Assembly: GCA_010094025.1 (NCBI GenBank)
Contig: ML991806.1
Coordinates: 1-64,000 of the forward strand
Length of the DNA stretch: 64,000 bases
DNA from: Viridothelium virens
Taxonomy: Eukaryota; Ascomycota; Dothideomycetes; Trypetheliales; Trypetheliaceae
Direction of reading: 5' to 3'
Shown: in pieces, positions 10,439-19,981 of the stretch
Layout of the letters: each line of letters begins with the position of its first letter
Position numbering within the stretch: position 1 is the stretch's first letter
The notes under the pieces: model-generated
Database searches by the model: none
What the model was told of the DNA's origin: nothing
The model's input: the letters and a program-made list of their open reading frames with translations, nothing else
Translations under genes and position numbers: made by a program

Positions 10439-12883
10439 ATGACATCAGCGGCTGCTAGCACAATCTACACAATGGTCGAGTGCAACAAATCCCTAAATGG
10501 ATTTCCATGTGGCGAAACTTGCCGTGCAAGCTGGCAATACCGCGCTTTCTCGGGCCAATCGTCAGAGCTTGCTACTGCATCACCGAATGATACATTGCCT
10601 ACCATCACTACTCCTGTTTGTTCAAGCACTCAGACAACCTTCTCCAAGACAACCCCTCTTATAAGTACGATTATTTCTTTGAGGCCGATCTCCAAGCGTT
10701 CCGGTCCTTTTACGACGTCAGTTGACCCAAGTTTAACCGCTCCTTTCAACTCTGTTGTTTTACCTACCATATCTCTCGGTAACAACACCACGATTGGGCA
10801 GGATCCGGCGACATATCATAGTCTTGGTATAGGTGCTATTGTCGGTATTGTGCTTGGTCCCATTTCCAGTACTTTTCTGATCCTATTATTATGGCTCCAC
10901 TATCGTCTCCGCAATCCTCCGACGCACAGACGGCCTTTGAACAGACCGGCAGATGGAGTTGTGGAACTAGGTGACCGAGATACTCGGAATCGGTTCAATC
11001 TGAGTCTTGATGGGGTTGCCCTCAATTCGTCCATTGAAACTCCAGAAGTTCTTCAAGAAGCAAATTTCGCTGAGGAGGTGTCGAGAGGTTGTGTCGAAAG
11101 AGGCGTACCTCCTATACACCCTCCACATCCGAATCAGCCTCATCAGGAAGACTCTCAAATTCCTCTTCATGGGCATGCAGAGTTTCCTTCTGGGGGAGAG
11201 CCTGATCAAGGAGAGGAACAGCCCAGGAGAAGGATGAAATTGATAGAGAAGTCCACTAATGACAGTGGACCATCCAGTCGTGAAAGGCGTCGTCTGGAAA
11301 GAGAACTTCCCATATTCCCGTCTCACCCGGCCACAATTGCTCATAACGACGAAAATGACGTTTCAAAGAAGATGTCTTACCATGCCCAGAGTCTCGGCCG
11401 GGAAAGACAGCCTCTCGAGAATAAATCAACTCGCCAACAATTAAACCCTTCTTTGAAGGAGAGATCAGCCTCTACGCAAGAATACCCTAAGATGGTGAGC
11501 TCGAACGGGAAAGAAAGCGCCAAGGAAGCAGTAGACCTCTCAGTGACACTGCCGCTTCTCACTCAATTCCAGGATCCGATCGGCCCTCCAAAGAATTCCT
11601 CCCCGCCAAGGCGGACGAGATCTACCACCGGTAGATCTTTGGGTACAAGGGCGCAATATAATACGGAAGCCGGGAGTAATCCATATTCGAAGGAGGATAG
11701 CGGTCAAGATCTAGCAGTGCCAGTTGTCCAAAACGCTGCGATTCCAGAGCCGAGACAGAGTGAGGCGACGGACCGCACATCAAGAATCGAAGATTGGATG
11801 GAGGACGTCAGGGGTCCTGCTACCAGGAGCTTGGCACGACCAGCCAGGGAAAAGACTAATCGTATTGACTCCGGTTTCGATAGAAGAGGATCTGCAAAAA
11901 GGGAGGAGCGTGGGCAACCGCGGGGTCGCCGCCTCCGATCAACAGAGTATACTGTCGGTCTGATCTGTGCACTGTTTACAGAGCTCAGTGCAGTGAGGGG
12001 GGCGTTGGACGAGGAGCATGAAGAGGTTTCCCACAGCATCAATGACAGCAACACTTACACTCTTGGTAGAATGGCGGGACATAATGTGGTACTGGCATGC
12101 CTACCAAATGGCCAGTATGGAACGAATCCTGCCGCAGCGGTTGCGACTGCATTAAGATTTCGCTTCAGGTCAGTAAGGATCGGGCTACTTGTCGGGATTG
12201 GCGGCGGCGTCCCGAGCCAAGGCTATGATATCCGACTTGGCGACGTTGTTGTTAGCGAGCCGACAGCACAGCATGGTGGTGTCATTCAGTATGATCGGGG
12301 GAAGGTCCTCAAAGATAACGATTTTCAAAGGACAGGATACCTTCAGTCGCCACCTACGGTCCTGCTGACAGCAGTATCGAAGCTTCGTTCGAATCATGTC
12401 TCTAGAATCAACAACCTTGGCACTCATCTGAGCAAGATCTGTCGCAACCCGTATTTCGCAAAGGGAAAAGGAGGCGCCGACTATCTTGCTATTGATGACC
12501 AAGTTGAGGCTGATCCAGACCCTAGAGTAGCAAGCGCCCTTCGTCAGCATCGCGACTCAGAACTTCCACATATCCACTACGGCGCTATTGCTTCCGGCAA
12601 TGAAGTCATCAAAAATGGCAGAGTGCGGGACCGGATCAGTGAGGCGCTGGGGGGCGTGCTCTGCTTCGAAATGGAAGCTGCAGGCTTGATGAACATTTTC
12701 CCGTGCATCGTCATTAGAGGCATATGCGATTATGCCGACACTCACAAAAACAAGGACTGGCAGCCCTACGCTGCTGCTGCAGCTGCGGCTTACGCCAAGG
12801 AATTGCTCTCCGTGACTCACCCAGCTAAAGTTGTAGCCTTAAGGACGGCCTTTGAAGTGGCAAGTGACTCAGGGCATGATTGA
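10439..12883 (+). CDS. Single-pass membrane protein with C-terminal PNP_UDP phosphorylase-fold domain
   Basis: An 814-residue open frame. Residues 1-125 are Ser/Thr-rich with a cysteine cluster (CNKSLNGFPCGETC) and look extracellular. Residues about 128-150 form one hydrophobic transmembrane helix followed by basic residues (HYRLR). Residues 150-500 are charged and disordered. Residues about 500-790 are a purine/uridine phosphorylase fold with GIGGGVPSQGYDIRLGD, CFEMEAAGL and the RGICDYADTHKNKDW signature. In fungi this domain usually sits at the N terminus of NACHT or NB-ARC NLR-like proteins, where it acts as an effector or nucleoside hydrolase. Here it is C-terminal and tethered to a membrane with no NTPase. 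The topology suggests a surface sensor with a cytosolic enzyme. The true N terminus may lie in an upstream exon, because no signal peptide follows ATG 10439. Confidence 0.8.
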   Translation: MTSAAASTIYTMVECNKSLNGFPCGETCRASWQYRAFSGQSSELATASPNDTLPTITTPVCSSTQTTFSKTTPLISTIISLRPISKRSGPFTTSVDPSLTAPFNSVVLPTISLGNNTTIGQDPATYHSLGIGAIVGIVLGPISSTFLILLLWLHYRLRNPPTHRRPLNRPADGVVELGDRDTRNRFNLSLDGVALNSSIETPEVLQEANFAEEVSRGCVERGVPPIHPPHPNQPHQEDSQIPLHGHAEFPSGGEPDQGEEQPRRRMKLIEKSTNDSGPSSRERRRLERELPIFPSHPATIAHNDENDVSKKMSYHAQSLGRERQPLENKSTRQQLNPSLKERSASTQEYPKMVSSNGKESAKEAVDLSVTLPLLTQFQDPIGPPKNSSPPRRTRSTTGRSLGTRAQYNTEAGSNPYSKEDSGQDLAVPVVQNAAIPEPRQSEATDRTSRIEDWMEDVRGPATRSLARPAREKTNRIDSGFDRRGSAKREERGQPRGRRLRSTEYTVGLICALFTELSAVRGALDEEHEEVSHSINDSNTYTLGRMAGHNVVLACLPNGQYGTNPAAAVATALRFRFRSVRIGLLVGIGGGVPSQGYDIRLGDVVVSEPTAQHGGVIQYDRGKVLKDNDFQRTGYLQSPPTVLLTAVSKLRSNHVSRINNLGTHLSKICRNPYFAKGKGGADYLAIDDQVEADPDPRVASALRQHRDSELPHIHYGAIASGNEVIKNGRVRDRISEALGGVLCFEMEAAGLMNIFPCIVIRGICDYADTHKNKDWQPYAAAAAAAYAKELLSVTHPAKVVALRTAFEVASDSGHD

Positions 12884-14207
12884 TCTATACTATATAGACA
12901 CCGTTAACGTGGGTTTTATCTTCCTCCGAGGGGAACATTATCTTTTTGTCTTGCGTTTAGCAATTTGGGCGGGCCAGTAGTTTTTTTTCATAATGATAAT
13001 GAAGCCGATACCCTAAAGATGTAACCACATAGAGAATCGGAGGGCGGGAGTCCCAACTTATCGGAGTTTTTTCTGAGCCAAGACACTGAAGCTTTGGACT
13101 CCTTCATGGAAGGTGCTTTGGTACTACTATTTAGCTGGCGATTAGCTCCAATTGAACTTACTCCAAGGTCACTGAATTATTTTGCAGCGCTGAATATCCA
13201 CATTTGTGTCGATATGCTAAAGAATCACTGCCTAGCGGGCTCTTAATCGTCAAGTCTGCGTGACTAGTATAATACCATCTCTTCTTGTGTTCCAGATCCG
13301 GTTTGCTCCAGAGGTGTATAAAGTCTCATCCTTCTGTCTAGTTATCGTAGGACTTGTAGCGGTTAAGATGCCGCATCGAGCAATGAGCCTAAGCCATGTC
13401 AATGCCAAAACCAGTGTTTTCCTCAACCCCAACACCAAACAACGAGTATGTAGCCGCTCCCTCATCATAGTACAACGCTATCCCGCGTAATTGGATTCAG
13501 CCAATCTTACACTTCGTCTCAAGTAAATGGGTCTCTACCAATGCTCAGGCATGTATCTCCACCTATCCACTATACTACACGTTCTTTGCAGGAGATGCGG
13601 AGTAGAGTAATCGCACAGAAGAGGAGCGTAAAGAGGACGAGACTAGTCAGGACGCAAAAGAGAATGGTGAAGAGAGGCACGAAAGAAGCGGGAAGTGAAA
13701 AGGATATATGACATAGGATAGCATGGTTTGCCCTTCCAATATAGTCCTGTAAATATTGGTGACGCAGTACCTAATTAGTGCTATCTTGATTGAGTTAGAC
13801 TCGCACGTGGTCGTTTGTGCAGATCTCCGCTTGCTATTTTGAAACTTCTGCATGGCAAGGTGGCAATGTCCTGAAAACGTCTAAACCACTAGTGGTGCAC
13901 AATGCAGGCATAGCCTTTCAATTCACTGTGTCTCATTGTACGGTTGGACTGCCGTATGTGGTAATGATGCAGGGCTCCCGTTTAATGGGCCTAAGATGGT
14001 CCAGAACCTTTCCTTGGAATTCGACGAAGACATGGCAGTGAAGGGCTTTTCCTTAGGCCTAGAGCACTAGAATAGGAGCCACCATTCCTTCGAGACGCTA
14101 GGAGTCGCTATCTCAACCAACCCCATTCATCAAAGACCCAACCCTGTTCTCCGGGATGGCTTTCAGGTTGCGATGCTCTCAAAATCAGTACTCCGTACAT
14201 GACTTTC
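12884..14207. other. Intergenic, nothing recognised
   Basis: About 1.3 kb between the 3' end of the PNP_UDP membrane gene and the 3' end of the P450 gene. Only short open frames without domains are present, and no RNA gene is visible. Confidence 0.5.
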
Positions 14208-15752
14208 TTATCTGCGCTCCGAAAATAGAGCGACCTTCGCTCCGTTCCCGCTATCAGTTGTAATCTTGTACACCTCAACAAATTCCATAACAGGGTCCCT
14301 ATTTTCAATCCTCTCGAAAGCCTCCACGATTCTCACAAGGGCATAACTGATCTCCGTCAGTGCAAGATTCTGCCCAGGACACACCCGCGGACCGCCACCA
14401 AATGGCAAGAAACTCCAAGGTGGAGGCCGTAGACCCTCCCACCGCTCCGGTTTAAAGATATCGGCATCTTCACCGAAGACGTCTTTGCTTCTGTGCAAGG
14501 CATAAAAGCTAGTGGTAGTGACGTCGCCTTTTCTCACGTACATAGGTGAGGTACCGCGGAGACCACCACCGGTTGGCAAGATGGTGTCATTGAGCGCCAT
14601 GCGTGTATTGGTGCCGATCGAGGGATTGAGGCGAAAGCTCTCGTTGATAATATATTGCAGGTACTTGATACCTTTAAGACGCTCAAACGTCCAAGGCTTG
14701 CCTTGAGCTCCAGCTTTAAGTACCTCTTGGCGAAGCTTGGAGAAGACTCTTGGGTTTCTCGCTAGATTGAAGAAGGTATTCGTAAGGGCAACACCAACAG
14801 CCTCATGGGCCGGGAGGAAAACATTCAACAGCTGGTTTCGAGCGTCTTTCATATCGATGGTCTGGCTAACCAAGTCTCGCGCCAGAACATATCTCTCTCG
14901 AGTTTTGTCATGGCCTTGAGATCCCCTTAGAGCACGCTGCGTTCGAGCGATACACTCATCAACAAAAGCATGTGCGACACGACAGGATCGTTGAAACCTC
15001 TTGTCGACAGTCAAGAAGTTCCATTTCGGGAGATGAAGTCTTTTACCAAGGACATACTGTCCATAATTGTACGCCTGCAGAAATTCACTGGACTCATTCG
15101 AGAATCCGATTTTCTTGAGTGCACCCAAAGCCTCACCGAAAAGGAACTCAGTCGAAGCATCCAAAGCCAGCCGACTGAAAAGCGGTTGCAGGTCGACCGT
15201 CGACCCGTCTCTGGGTATCAGGTCAATCAATCTGTCCACGTGCCTCTCGAAGTCCTCAAGATGCTGATCCGTAATCTGTGCCCTGGCGAAGGTTGGCTTG
15301 ATCAACGTTCTCGAATGCTCCCAGTCCTTCCCATCCACGCACATGATGCCCTTTCCGACAAATGGCTCAAACGCAAAACGTCGCATAGGTTCTACGCCCC
15401 AGCTAGAGGCATCGGTGGAAAAGATAGTTTGGAGATTCTTGGGCTCGATGGTGTAGAATTTTGTGGAGGTTGATGAGGGAGCGCAGAATGTTAGACCATG
15501 TGAAGAGAAGAGTTGAACGATGGATTTGTTGCGATGGTTGCGCTTGAGTGCGCGATGAAGGCGGAGCATGAGATCAAAACCGAAGATAGGGTCGCGTTGT
15601 GTGATGCTTGGAGGTTGTTGGCAGCCATGATTATTTGAGGCCTGGCGATATCGAAGCAAGGCTCTGAAGTAGAAGACCATATACCAGATTGCGATTGCAA
15701 CAAACGTCCATAATGTAAGATCGAACATGGACAGGTCAGCTATCGGATCCAT
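14208..15752 (-). CDS. Cytochrome P450, CYP52-clan monooxygenase
   Basis: An intronless 514-residue P450. An N-terminal membrane anchor lies at about residues 9-35. The K-helix ExxR is in ESFR, the PERF-type motif is KPERW, and the haem loop is FLPFGGGPRVCPGQ with the cysteine ligand. The region before it (TLIKPTFARAQ, FLFGEALGAL) is typical of the CYP52/CYP539 clan, whose characterised members hydroxylate alkanes and fatty acids at the ER. The I-helix is unusual: the place of the AGxDT oxygen-activation motif reads LPAHEAVGVA, with valine where the conserved threonine normally stands. The gene lies 413 bp downstream of the aminotransferase in the same orientation and 3-4 kb from the RiPP precursor, so it is a possible tailoring enzyme. 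Its substrate is unknown. Confidence 0.9.
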   Translation of the reverse strand: MDPIADLSMFDLTLWTFVAIAIWYMVFYFRALLRYRQASNNHGCQQPPSITQRDPIFGFDLMLRLHRALKRNHRNKSIVQLFSSHGLTFCAPSSTSTKFYTIEPKNLQTIFSTDASSWGVEPMRRFAFEPFVGKGIMCVDGKDWEHSRTLIKPTFARAQITDQHLEDFERHVDRLIDLIPRDGSTVDLQPLFSRLALDASTEFLFGEALGALKKIGFSNESSEFLQAYNYGQYVLGKRLHLPKWNFLTVDKRFQRSCRVAHAFVDECIARTQRALRGSQGHDKTRERYVLARDLVSQTIDMKDARNQLLNVFLPAHEAVGVALTNTFFNLARNPRVFSKLRQEVLKAGAQGKPWTFERLKGIKYLQYIINESFRLNPSIGTNTRMALNDTILPTGGGLRGTSPMYVRKGDVTTTSFYALHRSKDVFGEDADIFKPERWEGLRPPPWSFLPFGGGPRVCPGQNLALTEISYALVRIVEAFERIENRDPVMEFVEVYKITTDSGNGAKVALFSERR

Positions 15753-16165
15753 TGAAAAAAGATTCCCTGGAAGCCGTGACCTTGTAGATCGGGGGAGAGA
15801 TATATGCTATAAGTTGGAAAATAACGCGTCCAGATGAGACTAGAGAGCCGTTGGAAAGCCGCGTCGAGGATGGCGGGACAAGCCATGATGACGAGCTACA
15901 GGAAGAGTCTGGAACTCCGCTGTATCGATCTACAATCCCACCTAATGCACCTTCTTGGTCGTGAAGGAGGCTTAGCATCAGCCGCACTTAATTCGGATAG
16001 GACGAGGTAGCCTCAGCGCCTAAGAGAGTACAACGTCCAGAAAAGATTAACTGTCAGCTCTTTTACTGGAATTGTCTTTGACTTCGCTCTATACTATATT
16101 TCCTGCAAACGTTAAATACGCGAAAGGATAATCTACGCTATACGGACGATCGCTGGTCACAACTT
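15753..16165. other. P450 promoter region
   Basis: This 413-bp gap lies between the end of the aminotransferase gene and the start of the P450, both on the minus strand. It should hold the P450 promoter and the aminotransferase 3' UTR. No clear TATA box or repeat was picked out. Confidence 0.45.
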
Positions 16166-18044
16166 TCATAGATATTTTTTAAGGCTTCTCAGTCTGTTCT
16201 TCGCCAAATCGATCTCAGCCGGTGACTTGCAAGCAACGAACCTCAAATACTCATCTCCAACATGGGTATCTGGCTTGCTGAAAGATGCTATAAGTAGCGT
16301 TAGGCTTTGTACTCAGGCAGCAGATGATTATAGAGTTCGGAAACAAAAAGTCGCAACTCACCGCTGACAGGAATGGTCGCAACACCAGCCTCTTGCAATA
16401 CAAACCAACACAATTTCCAATCTCGGGATTTACCCTTTACTTTCTCAGGGAAGATATAGTCTGCCGGGATGCGAAGCTTGGCAGCGTTGAGCATCACGTA
16501 GTGCGCCCCGGCAGGCTGGACATACTACGACAACAGTGAGCGCTTTCAGCTTCCACTTACAACGCAGAAGTCGCGAAAAGGAGCTAGCAAAAAGAAAAAG
16601 AGGGTCATAGCATACCGGCAACTCCAGCTCTCTGAATATCTCACACAAGCTTTCTAACTTTGCTTTCATCCCCCATCTCCTCTCTTCCCAAAACCCGTTC
16701 CCCTCCGCCATCTTCAACCCTCTTGCCGCCGCAAGCTGCGCCGGCCCCGCAGTCGCGAACGCCAGCACCACATGTGCGGCCTGCATATATCGAATCAAGT
16801 CCGCATGACCAATGGCATATCCTACACGCCAGCCCGTTGCTTCAAAGGACTTGCCAACCGAGCCAATGGTGATCGTATTGCGGAAGAAGGCCGGAGAGAG
16901 GGTGGCGATGCGGGGAAAGGGGGAATTGGGGGTAAAGTAGAGGCGCTCGTAGACTTCATCGCTGAGGATAAGGATATTGTGTTGAATGCAGAAGGAGCCG
17001 ATAGTGTAGAGTTCGCTGGTGGAGAAGATTTTGCCGAGGGGATTGTGTGGGGTGTTTAGAATCTGGAGCGGGCGGTCAGGGTATCACGTGTTTTCGTGTG
17101 TGTCTTTGTCGGCTTACCAGCATCTTTGTCCGGGGAGAAATTGCGCGCTCAAGTTCTCCGACGTCAAATGTCCAGTCGTTGGCGGAGTGAGCCTCGGTAC
17201 TCGCATTTGATGGAGGATGCAAAGGAATATATTTGACTTTGCCGCCTACGAAGTTGACGTGTAGCTCATAGCTATCACAGTATTAGCCTCTGCCACTAAA
17301 GTAGTCAAGAAGGTTTCTAACAGATCGAATGCCGGCTCAAAGACAAGCACTTCATCACCAGGCTCTACGAAAGCAGTGACCATACTCAGAATAGCCTCCG
17401 TTCCCCCAGAATGGACCGAGATCTCTTGACTTGGCTCGAGACGTTTTCCATATAAAGGCGAGTATGTTGCTGAAAGGGCTTCAGTGAACTCCGGAAGGCC
17501 CTACTCCAAATTCAGCTCCACCTTCGTCAAAAGTATGGAAGAGACTCACATTCACAGGTGCGTACTGATGTGCTTGGATGACGTTGAGAGCCTCTTTGTG
17601 AGCATCCACCAAGAAGTCCGGCGGCATCTCCTGTCTATGCTACATCAGTTCCGTCATGCCCAGTTATGCTGAGGACACATACCCAAGGCCTTCGCCGAGA
17701 TTCGCAACGGGCTGAATTGGACATTTTGCCGAACACTGAGAAATCCAGGCACTTCATCAAACTGTAAGTTTGTATTCAACTGCGATTGGTTGCAGAGTAT
17801 CATACTAGACACTATCCGCCACTGGAGCAAGCTTCTTGACTCCATTTCTGGGATTGACTCCTTGACCATCAACATCGCTGTCTGAGATAGCTTTGCATGA
17901 TTTTTTGCCGCTACTACGAATAGCAAGGCCAAAGCGCTTTCGCAAAGTTGATGCACCAAGACTACATGAGAGAATAAGGACAAAGGCGGAATAGACGCCA
18001 GCTTGAATCAGAGACGAGCGCTCAAAGGGCAGTATAACGTCCAT
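16166..18044 (-). CDS. Membrane-anchored class I/II PLP aminotransferase, frame interrupted
   Basis: Exons on the minus strand are 18044-17806, 17761-17683, 17634-17550, 17500-17322, 17271-17118, 17062-16616, 16524-16362 and 16287-16166. The product is a fold-type I aminotransferase of the kynurenine/aromatic aminotransferase group, with PVANLGEGLG, NTPHNPLGK, SDEVYERLYF and the PLP-lysine motif SVGKSFEATGWRVGY. Exon 1 adds an uncommon N-terminal hydrophobic segment (about residues 12-32), implying a membrane anchor. Two defects appear. The exon 1/2 junction does not keep frame with canonical sites (a TAG overlaps the GTATGA donor at 17805). In exon 2 one base is missing from the T-run at 17734-17737 (plus strand), between ...GFLSVRQ and CPIQPVANL. 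All later exons are intact. It is either a young pseudogene or a sequencing error. Its position beside the RiPP genes makes it a candidate pathway member. Confidence 0.75.
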
Positions 18045-18579
18045 TATTCAGTTGGACCTCTTGAGACTAACAACAAGAGGGGAGAACACAGAAGTATAGA
18101 ACAACTTTGGAGCTGGATCGTGACCGTGTCCGTGATAGAGGCTGAATTCATCCATTGATTCCATTGGCTCTGATGTTTTCCAGTTACGGTTACTTGCACC
18201 AACAGAGTCATTGCGCTCATATGCTACGGGTATCTAATGTTTCAGATCGAATGGACCCAGACAACAATGATCGGCGTCAGGTACGTTCAGCTCGAGCGTA
18301 GGAATTGCTAAACGCAGCCTATAGGCAGCGAGAAGAGCTTAGTCTTTACGAGCTAAGATGCATGCGATTCTAGACTTGGCAACGGCTATTTTAGGCGTTT
18401 GTGAGAATTGTACTGCCATTTGAGCTGTAGTGTATACGTCATCTTTCAACTGGTCTATGTGCTAATTCTGGAATTCCGTTCTGCTATCTCAATTTACGCT
18501 CCGCAGATCATGAATCCCGGCGACCTCGGCATCTATTGCCTGCTTCAATAAAGCCTGGCATCACCCTTTGAGTTTTCTC
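18045..18579. other. Intergenic between aminotransferase start and precursor end
   Basis: 535 bp without a gene. It holds the aminotransferase promoter and the 3' flank of the repeat precursor. No motif stands out. Confidence 0.45.
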
Positions 18580-19184
18580 TCAGTACGAGTCTGGATACGC
18601 GATGGCATCCTCGGATGAAGAACGCTTGTACGAATCAGGGTAAGCAATTGCATCCTCAGCGGCGGTGCGTTTGTACGAGTCTGGATACGCTATCGCGTTC
18701 TCTGATGCTGCCCTCTTATACGAATCTGGATAAGCGATGGCATCCTCCGCCGCTTCGCGCTTTTCTTCAGAGCTTCGCTTGTACGAGTCTGGGTAGGCAA
18801 TGGCATCTTCAGCTGCCTCTCGCCTCTCTTTGTAGGAGTCAGGGTACGCAATGGCGTCCTCAGCTGCCTCACGTCTCTCTTTGTAGGAATCAGGATATGC
18901 TATGGCATCTTCGACAGCATTTCGTTTGTAGCTGTCTGGGTACGCAATAGCATCCTCTGACGCCTCACGTTTGTACGAGTCAGGATAGGCAATTGCATCC
19001 TCACTAGGATTTCGCTTGTAAGTATCTGGGTATGCAATGGCGTCTTCTGCCGTAGCCCGGTCGAAGATTTGACCTGTTTCCCGTGTCAGGTCTTTCGTAT
19101 GGCACAAAAGTGCTGGTACTTACGTGCTGGTGCAGCGTACGCTGCAGCGTAAAAAGCCGAGAGGACGAAAATAGAGGCACGCAT
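18580..19184 (-). CDS. Secreted RiPP precursor with ten Kex2-flanked core repeats (dikaritin type)
   Basis: Two exons, 19184-19124 and 19073-18580, flank a 50-bp intron (GTAAGT...CAG). They give 184 residues with frame closed. Residues 1 to about 18 are a signal peptide (MRASIFVLSAF..., cleavage after an Ala-rich stretch ending YAAPA). From residue 30 there are ten copies of ED-AIAYPDSY. Nine are followed by dibasic sites: KR in seven and ERR in two; copy 6 also carries an extra EEKR. The last ends in DSY-stop. Spacers often begin EA, as in Kex2/dipeptidyl-peptidase processed peptides. Copy 1 has T for S and copy 8 has N for D; otherwise the core is invariant while the spacers vary. This layout with UstYa-family genes next door is that of dikaritin precursors (the ustiloxin and phomopsin class), processed in the secretory pathway and cyclised through Tyr. 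A mating-pheromone precursor is the main alternative, but the UstYa neighbours argue against it. Confidence 0.88.
18583..19047 (-). repeat. Ten tandem coding repeats of the RiPP precursor
   Basis: Ten units of about 45-63 bp each encode EDAIAYPDSY plus a dibasic spacer. The units differ mostly at synonymous sites: the core serine is written TCG, TCC or AGC in different copies, and Tyr, Pro and Ala codons also vary. This shows that the peptide, not the DNA repeat, is being conserved. Confidence 0.9.
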
Positions 19185-19981
19185 GGTTGCTGTAGGGTTC
19201 AATTTATTGTTTGATGATGCAGTTGATGAAGCTGATTTTGCCTTTACAAAGTTTGAAAGAGCATGTAATGGTGGAGCGCTAATATATTGTAGGTCCCCTC
19301 TTTCGTCATCCTTTACTCAGAGATAAGAGACAATGACTCTCAACGAGAGGATCATGAAGCTGACCGCCCTACGTACCGAGACGCATGCCTATCCTTCGGA
19401 CATCACGTCTTGCCGTGATCCAGAAAGTCCATGCCGCGGTAACCTGCCGGGCACATCAACCGCCATTGAGCTCGATAAACCAAGGGGCGGGTTGCGGATT
19501 TGCGAGCTTCATGCAATGTCATCCAGCCGTCTTTCTAGACCCTATCATGTGGCATTCTTTCATGGTAAGGGACGGCACAGCCTCCACAGTTTTGTTAGCG
19601 GGAAGGATGAGCAAGAATCGGTGTTCAGCTCTTTCCATTACAATATACGGAGCCAGTACAATAGCTTCAGTTGCAGCGGGGAAGGAACACAAACCGAGTA
19701 AGCGCAAATGCACGTCGAATCTAGAGATTGATCTGTAAATTACGCTGTTGAAATTATGCGTACGGTTAAAAAACGTTGGCTATGGACTTGCATTAGCCGG
19801 ACGCCAGTCAAGCTTAGCGCGCTGGCTTTAGCTAAAAGGCGGATCGGCATGACAATGACGGGCCTTTCGTGTATCTGTGGTAATACGGGAGTGAGCGACT
19901 GGTATCCGATGCGGAAATGTATGTCGAGCTATTATCGACTTGGGACAATGCGAATTTGGCTGCACATATGGTGAGCCGACA
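19185..19981. promoter_or_regulatory. Divergent promoter region between precursor and UstYa gene
   Basis: The precursor (minus) and the first UstYa gene (plus) are transcribed away from this 797-bp gap, so it must hold both promoters. An AATATATT element at about 19281-19288 lies roughly 100 bp upstream of the precursor start and could serve as its TATA box. Short open frames inside (for example 19333-19738) have no domain and are not called. Confidence 0.5.

Noticed and set aside
16772-17059. Plus-strand frame over the aminotransferase
   Set aside because: The minus strand here encodes the PLP-lysine exon; the plus frame is its shadow.
18583-19047. Regular repeats that could be read as a CRISPR array or minisatellite
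   Set aside because: The repeats are in frame, encode a conserved peptide with dibasic sites behind a signal peptide and differ synonymously; the genome is fungal.
18580-19184. Alpha-type mating pheromone precursor
   Set aside because: The Kex2 layout fits, but two UstYa genes and a methyltransferase adjoin it. Kept as the alternative only.
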